A stretch of 5,955 nucleotides of DNA from positions 1 through 5,955 of the forward strand of contig JAQTVS010000187.1 of NCBI GenBank assembly GCA_028706735.1. Reading direction: 5' to 3'. The notes beneath the pieces are model-generated. The model did not search any database and was not told the DNA's origin. It saw nothing but the letters and a program-made list of their open reading frames with translations. Positions 1 to 4,955 of the stretch are shown piece by piece. Source of the stretch: Thiomonas sp. GTDB lineage: Bacteria > Pseudomonadota > Gammaproteobacteria > Burkholderiales > Burkholderiaceae_C. The number at the start of each line of letters is the position of its first letter. Positions within the stretch are counted from its first letter, which is position 1. Made by a program: the position numbers and the translations under genes.

Positions 1-193
1 CGAACTTGCCGTTGGTCAGATCCTTGACCTTTTGCGCGAACACATTGGCCGCGCCGTAAATCGTGTCGAGCGAGTTGGGAAAGCTCGATGCGAGGCGCCA
101 GCGCACGGCTTGCTGCGCCATGACTGCAGGTGCAGTGCCTGCCGCGAGAATGCCGGCCAGGCCAGCGTGTTTGACAAAAGAGCGACGTTCCAT
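1..193 (-). CDS. TRAP transporter substrate-binding protein (DctP family), N-terminal part, cut by window edge
   Basis: This is the first 64 codons of a gene that continues beyond the left edge. It begins at an ATG (193-191 on the minus strand) with GGAG five bases upstream. The protein starts MERRSFVKHAGLAGILAAGT, a twin-arginine signal (RRSFVK, residues 3-8) followed by a hydrophobic stretch and a likely cleavage site after AVMA (residue 26). The mature start, QQAVRWRLASSFPNSLDTIY, then GAANVFAQKVKDLTNGKF, matches the opening of periplasmic TRAP solute receptors of the Tat-exported subgroup (RW.LASSFP..LDT..G). By family, such proteins bind an organic anion, often a carboxylate or 2-oxo acid, and pass it to DctQ/DctM membrane subunits. 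Those subunits would lie off-window, and the ligand cannot be told from this fragment. The family call is fairly firm; the substrate is unknown. Confidence 0.85.
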   Translation of the reverse strand, partial: MERRSFVKHAGLAGILAAGTAPAVMAQQAVRWRLASSFPNSLDTIYGAANVFAQKVKDLTNGKF

Positions 194-198
194 AGAGT

Positions 199-202
199 CT
201 CC
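199..202 (-). promoter_or_regulatory. Ribosome binding site of the TRAP solute-binding gene
   Basis: On the minus strand GGAG is followed by ACTCT and then ATG. This is a good Shine-Dalgarno spacing and it decides the ATG at 193 as the start, which also places the RR motif of the signal peptide at residues 3-4. Confidence 0.7.
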
Positions 203-255
203 GGGTAGATGAAGGAATGAACCGGACTGTCATTGCTTACGCAGCGAGGAAACTG

Positions 256-300
256 CTGATCCGATCATTGGATCGTAACTTACGTAACAGATCGCATCAG
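256..300. promoter_or_regulatory. Nested inverted repeats upstream of the TRAP gene, possible operator/promoter region
   Basis: CTGATCCGATC (256-266) and GATCGCATCAG (290-300) form an 11-bp inverted repeat with one mismatch. Inside it are CGATC-ATTG-GATCG (262-275), the 8-bp palindrome TTACGTAA (280-287), and two copies of CGTAAC spaced 9 bp apart (274-279, 283-288). The cluster lies 63-107 bp upstream of the TRAP start codon, where a regulator would be expected to bind. No convincing sigma-70 -35/-10 pair was found. TTGCCC on the minus strand (308-303), 17 bp ahead of TACGTA, is the best but poor candidate. The repeats are seen directly; the operator role is inference, and no specific regulator is recognised. 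Confidence 0.35.
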
Positions 301-379
301 TTCGGGCAAGTACCGAGCATTCCTGACTTTTTCCGGGTGGCTGTTTTTCATTGCCATCTGTAATCGCCGCGCATTAACG

Positions 380-405
380 ACAAGGCCGCCCGAAGGCGGC
401 CTTGT
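380..405 (-). terminator. Probable transcription terminator of pmbA
   Basis: Positions 380-390 and 395-405 form a perfect 11-bp stem around a 4-base loop. Read on the minus strand, the direction of pmbA, the loop is C(TTCG)G, an extra-stable UUCG tetraloop. The hairpin begins 18 bases after the pmbA stop codon. The tail TCGTTAATG is only weakly T-rich, so it may be an inefficient intrinsic terminator or mainly an mRNA 3'-end stabiliser. It separates pmbA from the TRAP gene on the same strand. Confidence 0.7.
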
Positions 406-423
406 GCGAGGGACTCGGCAGCC

Positions 424-1779
424 TCAGCCCGCGCCGCCCACCGTCATGCCGTCGATCAGGATGGAGCCCGTGGTCTTGCTGCCGTAGGTGTGCGTATCTG
501 CGCCCACGGCCACCACGTTGCGCAGCATGGCGCGCAGATTGCCCGCGATCGTGATCTCCTGCACGGGATAGCGGATTTTTCCGCCCTCCACCCAGAACCC
601 CATGACCCCGCGCGAATAGTCGCCAGTGACATAGTTGACGCCGTGGCCCATGAGTTCGATGGCGAACAGTCCGGTGTCGAGCCTGCGCAGCATGGCGCGC
701 AAATCATCCTTTGCCTGCGTGAGGCGGCTTTGCAGCAACAGGTTGTGCGCCCCCCCGGCGTTGCCGGTGGTTTGCAGGCCCAGCTTGCGCGCGGAATAAG
801 TGCCGAGCAAATAGCCCTGCACCACGCCACCGTCCACCAGATTGCGCTTGCGCGTGGTCACGCCCTCGCTGTCAAACGGCGCACTGCCGCGGCGTTTGGA
901 GAGGCTGGGGTCTTCGATAAGATCAATGTGATCCGCCCAAACCTGCTGTCCCAGACTGTCCTGCAGAAAAGAGGATTTGCGATACAGCGCGCCGCCGCTG
1001 ATGGCATGGGTGAAGCTGCCGATCAGCCCCGAGGCCAGCGGCGACTCGAACAGCACCGGGCACTTGCGCGTGGACAGCTTGCGCGCCTTCAGCCTGGACA
1101 GCGCGCGCTCTGCGGCGTAGCGGCCCACCGCCTCGGGAGAGGCCAGGTCGGCAGGGTCGCATTCGGACGTCCACCAGTAATCGCGCTGCATGTCGTCGCC
1201 ATTGCCCGCAATCGGCGCACACGACACGCTGTGCGACGAGGTGGCATAGCCGTCACAGAACCCGCGGCTGTTGGCCAGGACGAAGTGCGACTCCTGCGCG
1301 GACACGCTCGCGCCTTCGCTGTTCTGGATGCGCGGGTCCACGGCGAACGCAGCCTTCTCGGCGCGCAGGGCGATCTTGGCCGCGCTCTGCGGCGTTAGAT
1401 CCCAGGGGTGATAGAGATCCAGCGCAGCCGCGCTCTTGCCAATCGCCAGGTGTTCGGCTTCGGGCAGGCCGGCGCAGTCGTCTTCGGCCGTATAGCGGGC
1501 AATGTCAAACGCCGCCCGCGCGGTGCGCGCAATCGCCTCTGCCGAAAAGTCCGACGTGCTGGCATGGCCGCGGCGCTGGCCATCGAACACGCTGATGGAC
1601 AGGCTCTTGTCGCGGTTGTGCTCCACGTTCTCGATCTGGCCGCTGCGCACCCCGACCGACATGCCCTGTCCTTCGGAGACTTCAATCTGCGCATCGGTGG
1701 CGCCGGCTTTGCGCGCCTGTTCGAGCGCCTGTTGGGCGAGGTCTTGAAACTGCGATTTGCTGTAGGCGAAACGTCCCAC
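424..1779 (-). CDS. pmbA: PmbA/TldE, metalloprotease TldD/TldE complex regulatory subunit
   Basis: The product is 451 residues, close to the roughly 450 of E. coli PmbA. By family, PmbA/TldE pairs with TldD in a cytoplasmic zinc protease. That complex unfolds and trims peptides such as the microcin B17 precursor and degrades the antitoxin CcdA. TldE lacks the metal site, and accordingly no HExxxH motif is present here. Conserved blocks visible are YSARKLGLQTTGNAGG (328-343), ELMGHGVNYVTGDYSRG (375-391), GFWVEGG (394-400) and PVQEITIAGNL (405-415). The start is a GTG: an in-frame TAG lies five codons upstream, no ATG lies between, and AGGAA sits 9 bases before the GTG. The gene is divergent from yjgA/darP, a pairing seen in many proteobacteria. 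tldD is not in this window. The substrate in this organism is unknown. Confidence 0.95.
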   Translation of the reverse strand: MGRFAYSKSQFQDLAQQALEQARKAGATDAQIEVSEGQGMSVGVRSGQIENVEHNRDKSLSISVFDGQRRGHASTSDFSAEAIARTARAAFDIARYTAEDDCAGLPEAEHLAIGKSAAALDLYHPWDLTPQSAAKIALRAEKAAFAVDPRIQNSEGASVSAQESHFVLANSRGFCDGYATSSHSVSCAPIAGNGDDMQRDYWWTSECDPADLASPEAVGRYAAERALSRLKARKLSTRKCPVLFESPLASGLIGSFTHAISGGALYRKSSFLQDSLGQQVWADHIDLIEDPSLSKRRGSAPFDSEGVTTRKRNLVDGGVVQGYLLGTYSARKLGLQTTGNAGGAHNLLLQSRLTQAKDDLRAMLRRLDTGLFAIELMGHGVNYVTGDYSRGVMGFWVEGGKIRYPVQEITIAGNLRAMLRNVVAVGADTHTYGSKTTGSILIDGMTVGGAG

Positions 1780-1788
1780 GATATGGAA

Positions 1789-1793
1789 TTCCT
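1789..1793 (-). promoter_or_regulatory. Ribosome binding site supporting the GTG start of pmbA
   Basis: AGGAA on the minus strand is 9 bases before the GTG at 1779. It overlaps the in-frame TAG (1794-1792) that closes the reading frame upstream, so no longer N-terminus is possible. Confidence 0.65.
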
Positions 1794-1808
1794 ATTTGGC
1801 GGCCCGGC

Positions 1809-1826
1809 GCCCAGCCCGGGATGGGC
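1809..1826. repeat. 18-bp imperfect palindrome in the pmbA / yjgA divergent spacer
   Basis: GCCCAGCCC / GGGATGGGC pairs at 8 of 9 positions; the single mismatch is at 1814/1821. It lies in the 89-bp spacer between the two divergent start codons, about 30 bp from pmbA and 43 bp from yjgA. It could be a shared operator, but short palindromes of G and C arise easily in DNA of this composition. GATAAT at 1856-1861 resembles a -10 box but lacks a -35 partner and is too close to the yjgA start to be its likely promoter. Confidence 0.3.
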
Positions 1827-1868
1827 AGGCGAGGCGAGCGTGGATCAACTCAACGGATAATAAGAGCC

Positions 1869-2441
1869 ATGAAATTCCCGCATCGCCCCATCGACGCTTC
1901 AGACGAAGTTCCAGACGACCGGCCGCCCAGCAAAAGCCAGGTCAAGCGCGACATGCTCGCACTGCAGGAACTCGGCGAACAACTCATCAATCTGCCCGCG
2001 CACACTGTGCGCCAGGCCGATCTGCCCGAAGCCCTGCGTGACGCCGTGCTTGAAGCGCAGCGCATCACCGCGCATGGCGGCCGCAAGCGGCAGACGCTGT
2101 ATGTGGGCAAGCTCATGCGCTCGGCGGATGCCGACGCGGTGCGCGCGATTCTCGCCGCCGCCACGCAGGACGACCGTGCCAGCGTCGCCCGCATGCATGC
2201 GCTGGAGCGTTGGCGCGACGTTCTGCTGGCCGACGACAAGGCACAGACCGAATTCCTCGACAAATACCCAAGCACCGACGCGCAGCAATTACGCCAACTC
2301 GTGCGCGGCGCGCGGGCCGAAGTCGGTGTGGACAAGCCGCCGCGCCTGACCCGCCAACTCTTCCAGTTCGTCAAAGCAGCCATCGCCACCCATGACACTC
2401 CCAGCCATCCCGCAGACGATGAACCCCTCCCCAGTTTCTGA
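1869..2441 (+). CDS. darP: DarP (YjgA, DUF615), 50S ribosomal subunit assembly factor
   Basis: The product is 190 residues against 183 for E. coli YjgA. By family, DarP (dual-action ribosomal maturation protein) binds late pre-50S particles in the cytoplasm and helps form the peptidyl transferase centre. Visible family blocks are the acidic N-terminus DASDEVPDD (9-17), SKSQVKRDMLALQELGEQL (21-39), GRKRQTLYVGKLMR (71-84), HALERWRDVLL (110-120), and QLRQLVRGARAE (140-151) followed by KPPRLTRQLFQFVKA (156-170). The frame is open to an upstream ATG at 1821, but the extra 16 residues (MGRRGERGSTQRIIRA) do not resemble the family, so the ATG at 1869 is preferred. Its ribosome binding site is weak (TAAGAG very close by). 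The last 17 codons, past the conserved core, overlap the start of mogA, suggesting translational coupling. Confidence 0.92.
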   Translation: MKFPHRPIDASDEVPDDRPPSKSQVKRDMLALQELGEQLINLPAHTVRQADLPEALRDAVLEAQRITAHGGRKRQTLYVGKLMRSADADAVRAILAAATQDDRASVARMHALERWRDVLLADDKAQTEFLDKYPSTDAQQLRQLVRGARAEVGVDKPPRLTRQLFQFVKAAIATHDTPSHPADDEPLPSF

Positions 2442-3045
2442 AGAGTCCGCCACCGATCCGGTCCGCATCGGCCTCGTCTCCATCAGCGACCGCGCCAGCA
2501 GCGGCATCTACCAAGACAAGGGCCTGCCCGCATTGCGCGACTGGCTGAGCCGCGCCCTGCGCAATCCGGTGACATACATCGAGCGCCTGATTCCAGACGA
2601 CCGCCTGCAAATCGCCAGCACCTTGTGCGCGTTGGTGGACTCCGAGCAGTGCGACCTGGTGCTGACCACAGGCGGCACCGGCCCCGCGCCGCGCGACGTC
2701 ACGCCGGAGGCCACCCTGGACGTGGCCGACAAGGAAATGCCGGGCTTCGGTGAGCAGATGCGGCGCATCAGCCTGCATTTCGTGCCCACGGCCATCCTGT
2801 CGCGGCAGACTGCGGTCATCCGCGCAAAAACGCTGATCATCAATCTGCCGGGCCAGCCCAAGTCGATTGCCGAAACGCTGGAAGGCGTGCGCGACTCCGC
2901 TGGCCTGAACGTCGTGCCCGGGTTGTTTGCCGCCGTGCCGTACTGCATCGACCTCATCGGCGGGCCGTATCTGGAGACCGACCCCGAGGTGTGCGTGGCC
3001 TTCCGCCCCAAGTCGGCGCAGCGGCCGCCCCGCTCGGCGGGCTGA
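2392..3045 (+). CDS. mogA: MogA, molybdopterin adenylyltransferase
   Basis: The product is 217 residues and strongly resembles E. coli MogA (195) along almost its full length. MogA transfers AMP from ATP to molybdopterin in the cytoplasm. The resulting MPT-AMP is used by MoeA, which inserts molybdate to give molybdenum cofactor. Visible landmarks are RIGLVSISDRASSG (25-38), the MPT-binding loop TTGGTG (92-97), RDVTPEA (101-107), MPGFGEQM, PTAILSRQ, NLPGQPKSIAETLEG and the C-terminal FRPKSA. D69 (LIPDD) and D102 (RDVTP) align with the catalytic D49 and D82 of the E. coli enzyme. The start is uncertain: the ATG at 2392 overlaps darP by 50 bases, and the ATG at 2419 (giving 208 residues, closer to the family) overlaps by 23. 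Neither has a clear ribosome binding site, consistent with coupling to darP translation. The transporter genes downstream supply its pathway's metal. Confidence 0.96.
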   Translation: MTLPAIPQTMNPSPVSEESATDPVRIGLVSISDRASSGIYQDKGLPALRDWLSRALRNPVTYIERLIPDDRLQIASTLCALVDSEQCDLVLTTGGTGPAPRDVTPEATLDVADKEMPGFGEQMRRISLHFVPTAILSRQTAVIRAKTLIINLPGQPKSIAETLEGVRDSAGLNVVPGLFAAVPYCIDLIGGPYLETDPEVCVAFRPKSAQRPPRSAG

Positions 3046-3088
3046 TCTTTCTCTGTCGAATTTGGATACATCTCGCGGCGCTTCCTGG

Positions 3089-3111
3089 CGTTATGCTCAA
3101 AATGCACAACG
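3089..3111. promoter_or_regulatory. Candidate ModE-type molybdate-responsive operator upstream of wtpA
   Basis: CGTTATGC (3089-3096) and GCACAACG (3104-3111) are inverted repeats matching at 7 of 8 positions around a 7-base spacer. ModE sites in proteobacteria have CGTTAT...ATAACG-type outer half-sites with a spacer of similar size. Here the left half is CGTTAT exactly and the right half, ACAACG, differs from ATAACG at one base. The inner AT-rich part of the usual consensus is missing. It lies in the 80-bp gap between mogA and wtpA, 15-37 bp before the wtpA start, where bound repressor would block transcription. A weak -10-like TATGCT (3092-3097) overlaps it. The repeat is seen; ModE binding is inference. 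Confidence 0.45.
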
Positions 3112-3114
3112 ACT

Positions 3115-3118
3115 GGAG
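3115..3118 (+). promoter_or_regulatory. Ribosome binding site of wtpA
   Basis: GGAG is followed by seven bases and the ATG at 3126. It selects this ATG over the in-frame upstream ATGs at 3093 and 3102, and it places a normal signal peptide at the N-terminus. Confidence 0.8.
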
Positions 3119-3125
3119 ACTCCCT

Positions 3126-4091
3126 ATGCACACACTGAAAAAAACCGCATTCGCCCTCAGCGCGATCACGCTTGCCACGGCCTGCACCTGTAGCGCAGCA
3201 CAGGCGGAAACGCTCACCGTCTTCGCCGCCGGGACGCTCGGCAAATCGTTCACCACCCTGGCGCGCGGCTTCGAAAAACTGCATCCCGGCGTGACGGTGC
3301 AGCCACAGTTTGGCGGCAGCGTCAAAATGGTCAAGCAGGTCACGGTTCTGCACCAGCCGGCTGACGTGGTGGCGGTGGCCGACTATTCGGTCATCCCTAA
3401 GTACATGTTCAAGGGCGATGAAAGCAACAAACCCACCGCGGACTGGTCCATCGGCTTTCTGGGCAACGCCATCACCTTCATCTACACGCCCAAGAGCAAG
3501 GGCGCGAAAGAGATCAACCCGAGCAACTGGTGGAAGGTCCTGTCCGAGCCGGGCGTGCAGATCGGGCGCTCCAATCCGAACACCGACCCCTCGGGCTACC
3601 AGACCCTGCAGATGCTCGATCTGGCCAGCCGGTATTACAAACAGCCCGACCTTGAGGCCAAGGTGCTGGCCAACTCGCCCGAGAGCAATATGCGCGATAC
3701 AGAGACCGATCTGATCTCGGCGCTGCAGCTCGGGCAAATCGACTACCTCGCCATCTACCGCTCGGATGCCGTGCAACATCACATGGAGTCCATCGACCTG
3801 CCGCAGCAGATCAATCTCAGCAATCCCAAATATGACGCCGATTACGCCAAGGCCAGCGCCAAGACCAAGAACGGCGAACTTGCCGGCCGTCCCATCATTT
3901 ACGCGGTGACGATCCCAACGGCCTCCCCGCATCCCAAGCTGGCGCAGGAGTTCATCGCCTACCTGCTCGGACCAGCCGGGCAAAAGGTGATTGCGGCCAA
4001 TGGCTTCATTCCGCTCAAACATCCCTATGCCATGCGCCGCGACAAAGTCCCAGCAGACCTGCGCAAGCTGACGGTGGCCTGGCCTGAATGA
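3126..4091 (+). CDS. wtpA: Molybdate/tungstate ABC transporter substrate-binding protein, WtpA type
   Basis: This is a 321-residue periplasmic binding protein. It begins MHTLKKTAFALSAITLATAC and continues to a probable signal peptidase I site after AQA (residue 27); C20 is not in a good lipobox. It binds the oxyanion and delivers it to the permease. Family landmarks of WtpA rather than classical ModA are LTVFAAGTLGKSF (30-42), FGGSVKMVKQVT (62-73), ADVVAVADYSVIPKYM (79-94), GNAITFIYTPKSK (113-125), EINPSNWWKVL (129-139), GRSNPNTDPSGYQTL (147-161), and GQIDYLAIYRSDAVQH (203-218). Aligned from memory with archaeal WtpA, D154 and E193 fall where the two carboxylate metal ligands (Asp and Glu giving six-fold coordination) lie. 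The stretch between them is shorter than in archaeal members. The ORF is open upstream to 2991, but GGAG and the signal peptide fix the start at 3126. The permease follows after 39 bases. Whether it prefers tungstate, molybdate or both cannot be read from sequence. Confidence 0.88.
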   Translation: MHTLKKTAFALSAITLATACTCSAAQAETLTVFAAGTLGKSFTTLARGFEKLHPGVTVQPQFGGSVKMVKQVTVLHQPADVVAVADYSVIPKYMFKGDESNKPTADWSIGFLGNAITFIYTPKSKGAKEINPSNWWKVLSEPGVQIGRSNPNTDPSGYQTLQMLDLASRYYKQPDLEAKVLANSPESNMRDTETDLISALQLGQIDYLAIYRSDAVQHHMESIDLPQQINLSNPKYDADYAKASAKTKNGELAGRPIIYAVTIPTASPHPKLAQEFIAYLLGPAGQKVIAANGFIPLKHPYAMRRDKVPADLRKLTVAWPE

Positions 4092-4130
4092 ACCCACTTC
4101 CACAGCCTGCGCTGCACACGAGAGCACACC

Positions 4131-4955
4131 GTGCCGCCGCATGAGACCCGCAGCCCGATGTTCTGGGTGTTCTGGTTGATCGGCGCAACGCTGCTGGCCT
4201 TCATCGCCCTGCCCTTGCTGGCGTTGCTGCTGCACCCCACGCTGGGCGACCTGCGGCAAGTGGCGGAGATGGCTGATGTGCGCAGCGCCATTGGCCTGAG
4301 CCTGGGGGCGGCGCTGTTCAGCACGGCGCTGGCGGCGCTGTTTGCGGTGCCGCTGGCCTATGTGCTGGCGCGGCAGCAGTTTCGCGGCAAGAGCGCGGTG
4401 GAAGCGCTGGTCGATCTGCCGCTCACCATTCCGCACACGATTGCGGGCATCGCGCTGCTGCTGGTGTTCAGCCGCAACGGCTGGCTTGGCGCGCCGCTGG
4501 CGCACATCGGCCTGGAGTTCTGGGGCACGTTTGCCGGCATCGTGCTGGCGATGAGTTATGTCGGCCTGCCCTACGCGGTGAACGCGGCGCGCGGCGGCTT
4601 CGAGGCGGTGGATCTGCAGATCGAGCGCGCCGCCCGCATTCAGGGTGCGGCGCCGTGGGAAGTGTTCCGGCGCATCACCCTGCCGCTGGCGCGCCAGGGC
4701 ATCGGCACCGGGCTGACGCTGTGCTTCGCCCGCGCCATCGGCGAGTTTGCCGCCGTGGTGCTGCTGGCCTATTACCCGATGACCGCGCCCATCCGCATCT
4801 ACGACCTGTTTCTGCAGTCGGGCCTGCGGCAATCGGTGGCGGCGTCGGTGCTGTTTCTGCTGGTGGTCATGGCGCTGTTCTGGGGACTGCGGCTGCTCGC
4901 CTCGGCACGCGCCCCGCAGTCCGCGCAAGACCGGCAAAAGGCATGGCCGCTCTGA
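4131..4955 (+). CDS. wtpB: Molybdate/tungstate ABC transporter permease (WtpB/ModB type)
   Basis: The product is 274 residues of inner-membrane permease with about six hydrophobic segments, near 11-34, 53-80, 97-114, 132-150, 193-214 and 235-256. The cytoplasmic coupling loop (EAA motif) is at 165-187, ERAARIQGAAPWEVFRRITL onward, and contacts the ATPase. The segment ARAIGEFAAVVLLAYYPMTA (200-219) followed by PIRIYDLF is typical of WtpB/ModB permeases. Two copies would form the channel that accepts oxyanion from the binding protein. The start is probably GTG at 4131 with a weak GAGAG six bases before it; an ATG at 4158 (residue 10) is an alternative with no better ribosome binding site. The gene overlaps the ATPase gene by 13 bases, so the two are surely co-transcribed and probably translationally coupled. 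The WtpB rather than ModB label rests partly on the neighbouring wtpA. Confidence 0.9.
   Translation: MPPHETRSPMFWVFWLIGATLLAFIALPLLALLLHPTLGDLRQVAEMADVRSAIGLSLGAALFSTALAALFAVPLAYVLARQQFRGKSAVEALVDLPLTIPHTIAGIALLLVFSRNGWLGAPLAHIGLEFWGTFAGIVLAMSYVGLPYAVNAARGGFEAVDLQIERAARIQGAAPWEVFRRITLPLARQGIGTGLTLCFARAIGEFAAVVLLAYYPMTAPIRIYDLFLQSGLRQSVAASVLFLLVVMALFWGLRLLASARAPQSAQDRQKAWPL

Noticed and set aside
195..203. GGAGACTC shared by the TRAP gene leader (minus strand) and the wtpA leader (3115-3122, plus strand)
   Set aside because: The shared part is the Shine-Dalgarno core plus a few bases. Chance explains it and no longer similarity surrounds it.
490..1398. A 302-codon plus-strand open frame inside pmbA
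   Set aside because: Its product has the Arg/Ala/His-rich composition of an antisense shadow and no family resemblance, while pmbA on the other strand is conserved throughout.
3025..3055. Hairpin CCGCC...GGCGG at the end of mogA followed by a T-rich stretch
   Set aside because: The stem is only five pairs and lies inside the coding sequence, and the T-rich run is broken by C and G. It is too weak to call a terminator.
3086..3107. Sigma-54-like TGGCG...TGC before wtpA
   Set aside because: The spacing between the GG and GC elements does not fit the fixed -24/-12 arrangement.
3183..3194. Possible lipoprotein cysteine in the WtpA signal peptide (C20 or C22)
   Set aside because: The residues before C20 (ATA) lack the usual Leu at -3, and AQA-E at residues 25-28 is a standard signal peptidase I site.
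2508..4937. An 809-codon open frame on the minus strand, antisense to mogA, wtpA and wtpB
   Set aside because: It shares codon phase with wtpA and wtpB, so a stop would need forward TTA, CTA or TCA codons, which are rare in this GC-rich DNA. Its protein is low-complexity, rich in Arg, Gln, His and Gly, with no recognisable domain, and it crosses three well-supported genes.
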